A stretch of 64,000 bases of DNA from the NCBI GenBank assembly GCA_003988795.1, contig QYAK01000023.1, forward strand, positions 124,001-188,000, written 5' to 3'. Under the pieces are notes generated by a model. That model was not told the origin of the DNA and did no database searches. It saw only the letters and a list, made by a program, of their open reading frames with translations. The stretch is from Proliferodiscus dingleyae. Its lineage: Eukaryota; Ascomycota; Leotiomycetes; Helotiales; Lachnaceae. The translations under genes were made by a program, and so were the position numbers. Numbering within the stretch: the first letter of the stretch is position 1; each line of letters starts with the position of its first letter. Positions 48,501-59,752 of this stretch are shown here, piece by piece.

Positions 48501-48907
48501 CCGAGATGCCACAGCGAGAAATCGGAGTAAGCAGAGAAAATGCAAGTGGTGCTCACGATGACGAAATTCTCGACACAGATTTCAGCCCCCTGGAAAAAGA
48601 TCTGGAAGATGAGCTAGAGGAAGGTGGTGACGAGGCCTTGAAAGCGCTGCGGGAGAAGCAGAAAGAGCTGATTGATGCACTACCTCTAGATCGATACGAG
48701 ATAGAGGAGGGAGCACCAGGATGGGCGGACGCTGAGAAGCAGGTGCTGAATGCTACGAAAGGGGGCCAAAAAGGAACTGTGGTAAGTGTAAAGAGTGCAA
48801 AATCGAAGAGGAAAGCAGGTGAAACAGCAGCAGATATCTATGAGCAGGAGTTTGGGGAGAAGTCGAAAAAGCATAAAAAGTCTAAAAAGGAAAGAGGGCG
48901 TTCGTAG
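45590..48907 (+). CDS. kre33: RNA cytidine acetyltransferase (KRE33/NAT10)
   Basis: Nucleolar enzyme forming N4-acetylcytidine in 18S rRNA and tRNA, also needed for small-subunit assembly. Exons are 45590-45606, 45659-45844 and 45892-48907 (1,072 aa). Order: DUF1726-type N-terminus, P-loop AARGRGKSAALG (residues 284-295), Walker B LLVIDEAAAIPLP, GNAT acetyl-CoA motif ARVVRIATNPDYIKMGYGS, tRNA-binding C-terminal domain and a Lys-rich nucleolar tail (KSKKHKKSKKERGRS). The first intron ends in two possible acceptors six bases apart (AAAG at about 45652 and ACAAG at 45658); the second gives the family-typical start MTKKAVDSRIPA. Confidence 0.95.
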
Positions 48908-49389
48908 GCTGGTTCAAGGTACTTATAGCGAAGCCAAACATATATAAAACTCCTCAGAACTAGGTGGTCCTACTACCATCAACGTAGACCTATTAGCGCC
49001 GAGGAGAACCTTATTGTAAACGCCCAAAGCATCTGCCATGTCATTTAAGTGTACAATTTTGGGCCAATAATCGGATCAAAAGATATATCAAATATGTCAC
49101 GCGATTCTCGCCGCGAACTCCCTTAAAGTCCCTCATCCTCGCGAGCGGAATAAAGAGTGGACAAAAAGATTTTCTGGAAATCATTCATGAAGGATTTTGA
49201 GAAGGATTTCAAAAGTGATTTCAAAAAGAGTAAAAGAGAAACGCTGTAATTTGCTTTTCCATTTGCCATGTGTGAGATGGTATTTTTGCTGCCTTGAAAA
49301 CGCCCGTTGCTTCCCTTCACAACCTTCCAGCAGAACACTTTGTTACCTCTGTCTGATTCCAAAAACCCAGTGTCCATCTTCGATCTCAA
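48908..49389. other. Convergent 3' spacer
   Basis: 3' flanks of KRE33 (+) and the Sm G gene (-). No other gene is seen. Confidence 0.45.
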
Positions 49390-49883
49390 TCATCTGTCGT
49401 CTCTGCCACCCCCAATTCTCTCTAAGGCTTCGAGCATAACAACGGAGTTTCCTCGAATGACCTGTTCTCATGTCAGCTTGTTATAACATCAGAGCCACAC
49501 ATAGATCAGATTCAACTAACCACCATGCCCAATCTGACCTTCTCTCCGCCATCCTTTTCTTCGACTGCATCATCCAGCACGATGTTTAGAAAAACCTAGT
49601 ATAACACGTCCCCAGTCAGTACTCCCCAGTTTGCCGATAGAGAAGAGGTCCAACGAACATCGTATCCTCTCAAAACTCCAAGAACTTTCCTGCTTCCATT
49701 CAACTGCACAAAGAGCCTTTTATCGAGGTACTGCAGGCCGTGATTAGTGAATTTCTTCCTCTTAGTTTTATAATATCGGTCTTCAGAGCGTCGCGGGCTT
49801 CGATTCCGAGGCGAATGGCAGCGCGCAAAGACAAGGAATGAGATGCAGCGTACCTTCTTGAGCTCTGGCTGAGCTTGAGGCAT
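49390..49883 (-). CDS. Small nuclear ribonucleoprotein Sm G
   Basis: One of the seven Sm ring proteins on U1, U2, U4 and U5 snRNAs. Four exons on the minus strand (49883-49854, 49730-49659, 49595-49521, 49461-49390) encode only 82 aa, so no exon exceeds 25 codons. The Sm1 motif is LDKRLFVQLNGSRKVLGVLRGYDVFLNIVLDDA, split by the GTTCGT...CTAG intron; Sm2 is MVVIRGNSVVMLEAL. The end GGGRDDR is short, as expected. The divergent neighbour, 192 bp away, is NTR2, also a spliceosome factor. Confidence 0.93.
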
Positions 49884-50075
49884 CTTGACGGTCTGGAAAG
49901 GTCCAATGTGTGTTTCAGAGGTGAGTTGAAGCTGGCGAGGCAGAGTTTAGCAAGGCTGTCGTGCTAGTGTCGAGATCTCGGGCCGATGTTTCTCCAGATC
50001 GCGTTTCTTTTCGAGATGAGCTCTATTTCCTCCACAAATCCCAGATTTGCAGCCTCATTGTTCATATCAGAAAAC
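49884..50075. promoter_or_regulatory. Bidirectional promoter, Sm G / NTR2
   Basis: Very short divergent interval. If the upstream in-frame ATG (49986) were used for NTR2, it would be only about 100 bp. Confidence 0.6.
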
Positions 50076-51527
50076 ATGAAGTCTGCACTTACTTCAAAGC
50101 GAAAAGCTCGCAAGATCCAGGTGGATGAGGAGGACGAGGGAGACACAGGACAAGCTACGTCAGACAATATAAGTAAGTTCTCCAAAACTGCAGCTACGAA
50201 CCTGGCTGATCTTAAGAAGCCAGCTGACGTAGTTCCTGTAGTCTCCACCGCTCCCTCAGATGTAGTCAAGAAAGGCTTCAAGAAATCTTCTTTGCGGCAA
50301 AGCATCGTCTTGGACGACCTATCGCAAGATGAGAACGCAGGAGAGAATGCTCCGCGAAATAGACCCACTGTCGGGAGATCGAGTTCTTTGATCAAGAAAA
50401 AGAAGAAACCCGTATCTTCGAGGCTTTCTTTTGGAGCAGGAGAGATCATATCCGGCGATGCTGCGGAGGCGCTAGAGGACGAGGTATTCACACCGAAGAA
50501 AGCTACTCTCGGGCGTAGAGTCGTGGAAGGAAATGCACTGCGGAAGAGCCTCCCACTACCAGTTCGAAACAATGAGGACGATGAGGATCGACCGATGTAC
50601 AGTAAGGACTATTTGAATGAGTTGAAGAATTTGACGCCCACGACGCCAAAAGACGTGCAGCCTCCACATGCTACAGCTGAAGACGAGGAAGGTCTTGATG
50701 CGTCGGAACTAGATGGTGCCATGATTGTTGAGACTGAGAGCTCTATTCCTGCACATATACCAACCGAAGCTGAGATCAGGGAGAAGAAAGAGCGCAGAGC
50801 GCGGTTGGCCCAAGAACAAGACTTTATATCAGTCAACGATCCTGGTGGGAATGACCGGCGGGAACTATCACTTTTACCACGCAATAAAGAGAAAGAAACG
50901 CGGCTAGTGAGAGAGGATGAAGATCTGGGCGAAGGGTTTGATGAGTTCGTGGATGATGGTAGGATATCATTGGGCAAGAAGCAGGAACGCGAGGCCAGGA
51001 AGCGTCACCAAAAGGAGATGGCTGCTATGATACAACAAGCAGAAAACAATTCAGATGATGAGTCGGACGACTCTGAAGCAGAGAGAAGGGCGGAGTACGA
51101 AGCTGCGCAGACACGTGCTGGTATGGACGGTCTACACAAACACGATGACGAGGTCAATGATGGCTCTGTCGCTCAGATCCCTTCAAAAATCACTCCTTTG
51201 CCAACATTGTCGGAATGTCTTCGGAAGTTAGAGGCTACCTTGAGCAGTATGCAATATGAACTAGCACAGAAGCGTAAAAAGGTGGCGGATCTGGAGAAGG
51301 AGAAGGTGGAGATTGTTGTAAGGGAGGGAGAAGTTCAGGAACTGTTGAAACTATCTGGATCAAAATTCGCTGCGCTGAAAGCAGATTCCAATGGTGCTGT
51401 TGCTGATCCGAAGGAGTTGGTAGACAGCCCCCAGAACGTGATGATGCAAGGTGTGGTTGCAGATAGAGGCCTAGAGAGCTTTGGCACTACGCCAACAAAT
51501 AGGCCAGCTGTGGAGGATATAGGCTAG
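50076..51527 (+). CDS. NTR2-like spliceosome disassembly factor
   Basis: Probable member of the nineteen-complex-related protein 2 (NTR2) family, which with Ntr1 and Prp43 releases post-splicing and defective spliceosomes. No introns; 483 aa from ATG 50076. The N-terminus MKSALTSKRKARKI is basic and followed by an acidic run. The central conserved part is EIREKKERRARLAQEQDFIS, with the RRELSLLPR and DEFVDDGRISLGKK segments. A coiled coil (SSMQYELAQKRKKVADLEKEK) is near the end. Two further in-frame ATGs upstream (49986, 50016) would add up to 30 mostly hydrophobic residues; the basic start is preferred. Family assignment is from recall of the domain pattern. Confidence 0.8.
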   Translation: MKSALTSKRKARKIQVDEEDEGDTGQATSDNISKFSKTAATNLADLKKPADVVPVVSTAPSDVVKKGFKKSSLRQSIVLDDLSQDENAGENAPRNRPTVGRSSSLIKKKKKPVSSRLSFGAGEIISGDAAEALEDEVFTPKKATLGRRVVEGNALRKSLPLPVRNNEDDEDRPMYSKDYLNELKNLTPTTPKDVQPPHATAEDEEGLDASELDGAMIVETESSIPAHIPTEAEIREKKERRARLAQEQDFISVNDPGGNDRRELSLLPRNKEKETRLVREDEDLGEGFDEFVDDGRISLGKKQEREARKRHQKEMAAMIQQAENNSDDESDDSEAERRAEYEAAQTRAGMDGLHKHDDEVNDGSVAQIPSKITPLPTLSECLRKLEATLSSMQYELAQKRKKVADLEKEKVEIVVREGEVQELLKLSGSKFAALKADSNGAVADPKELVDSPQNVMMQGVVADRGLESFGTTPTNRPAVEDIG

Positions 51528-52242
51528 ACTTGTATAAACTAAACAAAATATCGATTCCACAAGCACCTTGGATTCAGCCTTGTTGGAAGTTCTCATATCC
51601 AGTGCTCTACAGCGCCATCAGATTTCACGATCACCTTTTAGATACGCCCTGTCTTTTTAGATTTTCTAGTCGTTGCTTGCTTCTTCGAGAGGCGAGCGAG
51701 GCCTTCAGCAAGGACTTGCTTCCGAGTTTGCTACACCTGAACGAATGGAGGACAGCTCCAGTATGGGCTAAAGCTGAGAAATTGTTTCAGAAGGTTGCTA
51801 CATTGCCTGCTGGGCCAGTGCCCTAAAAGGTGTTGTAATAGAATTTTTAGAATTAAGGCGCAAGCATACAAAATTCAAAATCTCATCCGTCCATGAATAA
51901 ATCTACTAATATTACTCAGCAATCTGAGTTACAATCTATAAATAAAAAGATGGGTCTAATGTACTGATGCTGATCGTAATGCTGCTCTTGAAGATCTTGA
52001 TAGTCACGTGTGACGGCCACTTCTTGAAGTTAGCTCGGGACGGAGCAAAGTACCTAATGTTGGGAACAGACAGAGCTGGGATGTTTTGGTCCGAGAATTT
52101 TGTCGTATATTTCTCACAGGAATCGACTTGCTAGTCTTGTACGCAGTGAACTGCCAGGATTGATAGCCTTATCCCTCGCTTTGTTCTACCCCTCGCTTCA
52201 TTAATCTCTCTCTAACACATCCCCAATGACTCATCTTAAGCC
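51528..52242. other. Intergenic region with a possible coding segment
   Basis: Mostly spacer between NTR2 and THG1. The first 300 bp hold an open frame (51530-51826) that looks protein-like but has no ATG near its start; see findings. Confidence 0.4.
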
Positions 52243-53501
52243 ATGGCGAACTCGAAGTAAAATGTCCTAAATCTCTCTGTATTGTCATAAGCTAACAAAA
52301 TCAGATATGAGTATGTAAAGGCCTTCGAAAAGCCCGACATCCTGCTGCCCAATACATGGATTGTGGTACGTATAGATGGAAGGGGCTTCCACAAGTACGA
52401 TTCACACTGCCCCTAAGGGAATGAAACAAAACTTTGATCTAACAGTTCTACAGGTTCTCAGCGAAATATGCGTTCCAGAAACCAAATGATCACCGGGCAC
52501 TCGATCTCATGAATGCGGCTGCCAAGGCCGTCATGAATGAGCTGCCGGACATCGTTATTGCGTACGGCGTCAGTGATGAATACAGGTAGTCATGTCTCGT
52601 TTCCGGAAGCATAGTTGCAGAGTCTAACTTAAGGACTTTTGGTTGAAGTTTTGTGTTCCACAAATCATGTGTGCTGTTTGAGAGACGGGAAAGGTATTAG
52701 TTACTCCCTCGTTCTGTATCAGATGACAAGGCATTATTCTGACCGACAACAGCAAGCTCGTCACAACGATCGTATCAACTTTCACCGCATATTACGTTCA
52801 TCTGTGGAATTCTTACTTCACTGATCTTCCGCTTTCACCTCCGCTGCCAAGTTTTGATGGGAGGGCTGTTGTGTATCCCAGCGTGCAGAACCTGCGGGAT
52901 TACATGAGCTGGAGACAGGTTGATAGTTAGTATTTTCTTTCCCAAAAATTTCTAGAATTCAGAAAGTTGACTGCTGTAGGCCACATTAATAATCTTTACA
53001 ACACGACTTTCTGGGCTTTGATTCAAATGGGTGGATTAGATGCGAAAGACGCTGAAAAGGAGCTTGCTGTATGCCTTTACTGTTCCAAGCTTGCGGCAAA
53101 AAACTCATAGAGGCCCAGGGATCATTGGCAGCCGATAAGAACGAAATATTGTTTTCCAGATTCAAGATTAATTACAACAACGAGCCAGAGATGTACAAGA
53201 AAGGAAGCGTAGTGTTCCGAGATGTAAGGCTGTTCCATATCTTCTTCTCGCTCTAAATTAGGCTAAAATCCCTTAGTACGAGCTCGTCGAACCTGGTTTG
53301 GGGTCGAGTGTCGAAGGTGAGGAATCGGTGAAGCCAGTCGAGCAGCCAGCGGCGTCAAGGACACAGGAGGAGAAGGACAGGAAGAGAAGAGCAAAAGCAG
53401 TGATCACGGTACAGCACGTGGATATCATCAAGGATGAGTTCTGGGAGAGAAGACCATGGCTCCTGTCCAACAAGCCTGGGAAAATACCCAAGGAAACGTG
53501 A
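52243..53501 (+). CDS. thg1: tRNA(His) guanylyltransferase (THG1)
   Basis: Adds the G-1 residue to tRNA-His by 3'-5' polymerisation, required for histidyl-tRNA synthetase recognition. Eight exons (52243-52256, 52305-52394, 52454-52585, 52649-52693, 52753-52925, 52980-53068, 53119-53223, 53277-53501) give 290 aa, in phase throughout. Metal-binding Asp residues lie in VVRIDGRGFHK and AYGVSDEYSF. The conserved HINNLYNTTFWALIQ and SDKNE-like (ADKNEILFSRF) segments follow. The C-terminal part is lysine-rich and slightly longer than in yeast. Seven introns in such a short gene make this the most fragmented gene of the window. Confidence 0.95.
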
Positions 53502-53613
53502 GAAAGATGAACTCAGAATTTCATTTGCAGCGCTACATCATTCCAGATTATGGAACTGATCGAAAACTCCAGAACGCCGCGCTAAGTCTGGACAGAAATA
53601 CATGTAACCGACA

Positions 53614-54285
53614 TCAGTCCTTACGCCTTCTTCTCTTCTTCGCTTTTTCGTATGGTGCTTCGGATGCGCTTTGAGCAGCCTCTCTTGCGAACTTCTTCCG
53701 ACGCCGCCGTTCTCGTCGCTCTTCCTTAGTCTCAGGCTTGGATAAGCTCTCTTCTTCTATCTCTTCCATCTTTACGAGTTCCTCCAACGACACCTCAACC
53801 CGCGCGGCGCGTTTCGCAGCCTTCCTCGCCCTCCTCTCCTCCTTCGTCTCGATTCTATTTTCATCCCTCTTTCTCCGCTTCGTTTTCCTCACTTGGCGTT
53901 CATCCGAATCAACCGGTGTAGTTGTCCCACTACTCTCAGCTGTACTCGTCTCCCCAATTGTGCCACTCAAACACTCCCCTCTGACAAAACTCGAATAAAG
54001 GCCCATCTTTCCCACGAACCTTCCACCTCCCTTCTTCACCATGTCTAGCCCGCCATTCGTGACTGTTTGCACCACCTTTCCCTGCTCTGAGGTATCCAAA
54101 CCCTTCAAGGAATTATCGAAAGCGTTCATCCACCACATGTCGCTTGTCTTGTGCTGTTTCTTCCCGACGCCGAGGACATTGTCTTTGCGAGAGACAAGAA
54201 GGGGACGCGCGAGACCAGTATTATTATTGAGAGAATGGCCTGTGCCGCGCCAGCCTTGAGAGGTGAGGAGGGCGTGGGCGTCCAT
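53614..54285 (-). CDS. TMA23-like nucleolar ribosome-biogenesis protein
   Basis: Intronless, 223 aa. The N-terminus MDAHALLTSQGWRGTGHSLN and RPLLVSRKDNVLGVGKKQH match the G-patch-like start of TMA23/PinX1-type fungal proteins, which act in 40S maturation in the nucleolus. The remainder is highly basic (KTKRRKRDENRIETKEERRA and a terminal KAKKRRRRKD), consistent with nucleolar retention. It converges with THG1 with a 112-bp gap. The functional call rests on the N-terminal motif only. Confidence 0.75.
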   Translation of the reverse strand: MDAHALLTSQGWRGTGHSLNNNTGLARPLLVSRKDNVLGVGKKQHKTSDMWWMNAFDNSLKGLDTSEQGKVVQTVTNGGLDMVKKGGGRFVGKMGLYSSFVRGECLSGTIGETSTAESSGTTTPVDSDERQVRKTKRRKRDENRIETKEERRARKAAKRAARVEVSLEELVKMEEIEEESLSKPETKEERRERRRRKKFAREAAQSASEAPYEKAKKRRRRKD

Positions 54286-55399
54286 GATGCGGACTTCTAT
54301 GGAGGAGGGGAAATCCTTATCACAAAGTTCGAAAAAATTCCCGGCCCGGCTAAGGGGCGTTGCGTTGTAGTTGTAATCGTAATCTTAGCGCTGGCTCGCT
54401 ACTATTTCCATTTGGGGCTCTAGTAGCAGCCCCTTCAGTAACGTCCCTTCGTCATTTACAATCAAGTTGAGACCTTTATCCTTTTCTTTGCTGGAATTGG
54501 ACATCTCAAATGACTCAATTCACTCTAGAAGGCCAATCACGATGCCTTCCTGCTTTGAAATCTTACCGGGCCAAGTAATTTGGGGATGATCTCACTCAAT
54601 GTTGTGCCTAGTCCTCATTATAATCTGGATCCGGCTGGTAGATACTCGTTCCTTCGTGCTACTACAAGACTATTCCAAAAACCACTCCTTAGGCTATTAA
54701 CAAGTTTGATAGGCCCCTCGTCGGATTGGGAGTCTAAGCACTCAGGACTGCACATCAGGGCCCGTTCCAGCCAACTTCCACGACCGGAATATCGAATAAT
54801 TAACTGTCTAGAAAGCAGGCTTTTTATTTTCTTTGGAAGTACATAGTGAGTACCATTTTCGCTTTTGGTTTATGACCAGTAACAGAAGACTTTTCTGGAT
54901 CCTTTGACAAACAACACACGACCTGAAAAGGGATCTCATCAGAGATATACAACCGGAAATGCAATACAACAGCCAAATATGTGCCTGACTCCCATAGCTG
55001 ATTATATCTCCTGACCCAATGACAAAAATTATGCTCAAGGTTAGTCTACAGCAATGCTATGCTTGTTAGTCCTGCTTTGATACCAAGAGGTTAATGCCTT
55101 CCTCGCCTCTCTTTTACAATTTTCCGGCCCTGGTCCAGCGCTAATGAAATCGGTCTAGCCTGCAGCAACTGAGACGACGCTTTTTCCAAGAATGCTTCTA
55201 CCCCATACTGACAGTACTTCGATTGTGGCTCGGTGACAAGAAACGTCTGCTCCATCTGAGAGTATCTTCCATTCAGCAACCTTTTTCATGGAAAAAATTT
55301 ATCCGCTCATGACAGTCCAGTCTGCATATCATCTTTGTCAAATTAGTGTTCGTTGCAATACTGGCCCTCAGATACCCCATCTTTTCCATGTTTCCATAG
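54286..55399. other. Intergenic region
   Basis: Leader of the TMA23-like gene and 3' flank of the unknown gene at 55400-57045. The open frames are short and hydrophobic by chance; no motif is recognised. Confidence 0.4.
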
Positions 55400-57045
55400 C
55401 TATGGTAAACTTTTGGACGGCATTGTAGGCTTTGCCAACCTTGACATTTGCGCACTTTTCTCGGTAGACAAGTGGTTGGGCGATATCTATCATATGCTAG
55501 AAAAGTCAGTAAAGGACGATATCCCAGGGTCAAGTTTCTCACAGGGAGGGCTTTGTTGATGTCTTTCAAAATCTCCGTGAACTTTAATTCCCCATGTCTG
55601 AATTTCTTGTATTTGAGGCCAAGGCTTGGGTGGCGTGATAGCTTGATTAATGCTTTACCTAAGTCATTCAACTTCGTGCAAAGCTTAACTCATGTCAGCA
55701 ATACGTCCCATTATTCCATTTAAATGCTCACCTCTTCATAGGATATTTTCACTCGATTTGGCTCGAGGCCCCTAAACGGGTCCGGACTTCTCAACGCATC
55801 AACTACATGATAAATATGAGTAACGATGGCTTCCATCTCAACTAGAATTTTTTGCTCTCGCTTCGAGCTTCTTGACCACCAGGGCGCGGTACTCAAGCCG
55901 GTTATAAGGTCCTTGGCGTCGTCACAGTTGGCGGAAACTGCAGCAAAGGATTTCAGGATTGAAGATGCAATTTCCAGCCTCGATCCTGAACCAGCATCAA
56001 GAACTGCAGCCACGTAATTCTCCTCTGGAGTTCGGATTTTCATGCCTCTCATAGCTGTTTTCCCTTCACCAGAACTCTCATTGACACGTCTCTTAATCAC
56101 ACCTGGCTCGTTTCTTCCGCTAGTCTTCAGCTCTGAAGAAGTCTGCGCAGTCTTTTGTACGGGCTCTGGATCATCCTGCTTGGTCCTGTATCTCTCTGCT
56201 TCCTCCACCTGTATTGTGGCAGCAGCTGCATGGTTCGGTGAACGCAGAGGCGACTGTGGTTCCTTGGAATCCCGGTTAGGATCCTGGTAGTACTTAGGGT
56301 CCCAGAGGTGGACGCTGGAGTCAAGGCTCTGTGTGGAAGCATCTTTATCGAACAATGCTTCAGATGTCTGCAAATGTCTCTCAGTACTGTCTTTTTCGTT
56401 GCTGTATATGCTTGAGCCACTCGGATACGTAAAGTGTTTTCCATGCGTGAAGTGTGTACCGTTATCTGGCGGCGCGGAACTGGGTCCAAGGTTGTATTGA
56501 AACGAGTGATCAAACTCTCTGGACTGATCAGCACTTGGCTCAGATGTTCGCAATGATTTGTGTTGTGAGATCTTTTGGCGCATTGTCTCACTGAGTTTAA
56601 ATGTCTCGAGATTAGGGTGCTCCAGTTGATGCAGTTTTGGGCTTGCACTGCTACGAGAAGAACAGAACCCCGAGTCTCTGGAGAACACAGTAGAGTTGTG
56701 ATCCGTAAGTGACTCCTGAGATGTAGTTGGAGCCCCTACGCTACTGTCGAAGGAATTCTTCGGGGTTTCGCTGCCGTGTATCGAGCTAGCAGCTGCTCTT
56801 AGGAACGGCGGATCATCTTTACAATGATAGTGCTTCTGAAAAGCGGGCGACCAGCATATCTCTTCCTTGCCGTGAGAGTTGGAAGATGCTTCGCCGCTAT
56901 CGCTAGGTACGAGTAGTGGCCTCAATGTCATACCGGTGGTGTACTCATGGCTATAGTGAGCAGCAACGCGCTGTTCTTGATTCCTATTTCTGTTGAAAGG
57001 ATAAAGATCGTGCGGCTCTTTTTGTGCATTACTTTGCGGGGCCAT
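55400..57045 (-). CDS. Hypothetical fungal protein, disordered N-terminus
   Basis: Not recognised. Model on the minus strand: exon 57045-55732, intron with GTGAGC and an AAG acceptor (two in-frame candidates, 55683 and 55672), exon 55671-55543, intron GTGAGA...ATAG, exon 55486-55400; about 509 aa. Residues 1-330 are Ser/His/Asn-rich and low in hydrophobics, hence probably disordered, with possible phosphorylation clusters. The last 170 residues look folded and helical: AAVLDAGSGSRLEIASSIL, REQKILVEMEAIVTHIYHVV, NDLGKALIKLSRHPSLGLKY. No membrane segment or signal peptide is seen. It may be a lineage-specific signalling or cytoskeletal protein, but no function can be claimed. Confidence 0.55.
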
Positions 57046-57769
57046 GACTGCCCGTGATGTCGTCGCCGGCGCCCGACAAGACTACTGCGAGGCGCTGATT
57101 CGGCTGAGATTTAGTGCTCTTCTAAGTTCTTAGAGTGTTCGTTGGCCTTAAGAAGACAGTAATATCATCTGCACAAGGAGTCTTGAAGTAAGAATCAAGA
57201 ACGTGGTTGAAATGAATAAAGGTGGTCGGGGATACAAGGTCGAATTAGTAAGTTGCTGCGCGCACGGGAAAGGCTTCAATAAACAAACTTGAGCAGATTT
57301 GTGGGCTGCGGACCACAAATCCCGAATTGTCCGAAGCAACTCTCTCTCGTCAATCCAATTGATCTCATTGGCTTCAGAACTTGTGTGATTCGAAGCAACC
57401 TTGGCAGGTCGGGACGAGGCGAGCAGATATCACACGGTCCAAAAGACCGGTCTTGGAAGGAATGCATGTCTGAACATCAGAGAAGTGAATAGCCATGTTT
57501 ATAATTCTGTTCCACTATCAAGGTGGGCTGAGTAGTTTCACAAGACTTGCGCTCTCATAGACCAACCCAACTGTTATTTTCCAAACTATTCTGTGAACAT
57601 TGAGCTACGAGAGGCCCTGTTCTTGAAGCCTCTTGCCTCTTCTCAAGCGATCTTGGACTTGTGATTTTAAAAAACCGCGGGCTCTCCTGATATGTGTTTG
57701 GCTATGAACACCATCTCATTTGATTGGAGGCAGGCTTTAAACGCAAGGTCATAGGAAGCGTGGTAGGAA

Positions 57770-58275
57770 CTAGGCTCCCGGATTCTAAGACATCAATCTC
57801 ACAAGTGATGAGCTCAGATTGAATGTGCGATATTCTTACCTTTGAATATTCACAGAGTCTTGGATCCTGGACTTCTGGAAAGTGAATCTGGGACCAGTGA
57901 TACGGAAAATCTGCAAATCTTTGTATGCGGTCATTAAGTTTTCCGAATTGTTCATAACATTGCAAGCCACCTTCTTTTAAAAGATTAGTCGAGATTTGCG
58001 TTCCACTATTCCTGTGCTATCGGTAGGTTTGCACTTGGTCTTGAAAGCTGTACCTATATTGGATCCAACGGTCACGTGGGTACGAAGTGGTCTTCCCTTT
58101 GCTTAATATAGTGTAAAGACTCAAATCTTTTATATTGAGATCGGATCGAACATCCAGATTTGGCCAGCTCTTGTAAGTCGGTTTTGTTCTCTAATGAGTG
58201 CCCAGTGACAGCAGCTGAGCAATAAAGTACATCGTGCTCGGATGTCATCGCTCTGTTCTTATCCTCATATATCAT
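57770..58275 (-). CDS. Possible small unknown gene, three exons
   Basis: Not recognised. Reading from ATG 58275, exon 58275-58076 joins in phase through GTGACC...CACAG to 58011-57840, then through GTAAGA...CTTAG to 57784-57770 (128 aa). The first exon encodes MIYEDKNRAMTSEHDVLYC and a Lys/Glu-rich helix. The second reads naturally (CYEQFGKLNDRIQRFADFPY, then HFPEVQDPRLCEYSK) and ends exactly at a strong donor. The intron sizes (64 and 55 nt) match the window. Either a short orphan gene or a remnant of a larger one is possible. Confidence 0.35.
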
Positions 58276-59715
58276 GCTTCATACAATTTTTTAAGTGAAA
58301 AGAGTCCTCCTATCTAATCATCTAGCTCTACCGACGCGTAGAGTGGCTCACAAGTGCATAGAGACGTTCAGCTTTATGTGAGGAACGCCACAACATGCTC
58401 TGGGACGCATTTGTATGACAAGACGTTACGCCAAGACGTCATATGGATTGCATATGTGGAAGTCTTTCAAGACGAATGTGGTATACTGGCCCGCAGCAGA
58501 CTTCATGATTCCATAACTGCTCAGCTTCTCACAGGCAAGGACATGAAGCTACCGCACTACTTTGAACCATGGTTTTTTGTGGAGCTTAACATTCAATATT
58601 GACTAGCAACTATCTATCTGGCCGATAATCATGCGTGACGAGACTCATGCGTGAAATAATGCATCCTGCATGCGCCTACAATTTTGTACTAATACCGCCA
58701 GACTATTTCTATCTGGACACGTGATTGGTGCTCTTATATAACTTCGAGTATTGGACTTGTGGATTTTCTGTTGCTCATAGTTCTTTGTGGAGCTTACGTC
58801 TATATCGTCTCCAACTCCGTGTTGGCAAGTTGGTGATAATGACTTGTCAATGCCAACCGCGGCTCAGATATACAACAAGTAGCTTTGGCGAACTGGTGTG
58901 CAAAGTACCGAGATCCAATGTAGCGTCGCCGGGATCAAGATCATCACGGTAGGAATGCATTGCATGCTACCAAACAACGGAGTGTTTCATAGGCTTCTAC
59001 CTGTTCTATGCGTCGATAGCCTTATGCATAGACGCAGCGGTCAAGCCCGAAGTTAGCCCTCCCTCTCCCTCCACCCTTTTTTCCTTATCGATAACCGTTC
59101 TCGTATCACTCCGGATTTAATATAAACCTTTTGTTTCCTGATGACATTTGCATGTGAGAAACGGCTATTTGATCAGTAACAGAGGCTGTGAAGTGCAACA
59201 CCTAGCGACAAGTTGTCTGACGAAGCCCATAGGACGCAAGATAGAACATGTGAAAATGAGCTCTTGATTAAGGTGTATGACTCTTTCACAGCGCGGCGCC
59301 AATGTCAGCCACACTCGTGGGGCACGCCCAACAATACACCAGAGGGGTAAGAGATGGGATGAATGGCAGGCCCTTGTATGCGGTTTACGATTGGCCACAG
59401 GCGATGAGTTTCCCTCTTCGGCTCAATGCTTGATTCCAGAAAAGTCATGGAGAAGGCCCGTCAGTCCCAACTAGGGGGGGGGCTTGACCTTGACGTTCTG
59501 ATAGTGGGGATTTCAGCCGATAGGCGAGATGGTTTCAAGGGGCCAAAGAATTTTGAGCATTCATGTCAAGGGTAACGCATACGAAGAGGCATACAGAAGT
59601 ACGCTGTATTGCTAGGATACTCATCACTCTGCTATATCGGCTGGCCGTGGCGAGTCGAGTCATGCCGAGTCATGCCATACCGCAACGTTCGACTCGAAAG
59701 GCTGGGGCAAGTGGC

Positions 59716-59752
59716 CAGAGCAGAGCAGAGCAGAGCAGAGCAGAGCAGAGAG
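59716..59752. repeat. AGAGC pentanucleotide repeat
   Basis: About seven AGAGC units upstream of APRT. Confidence 0.85.
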
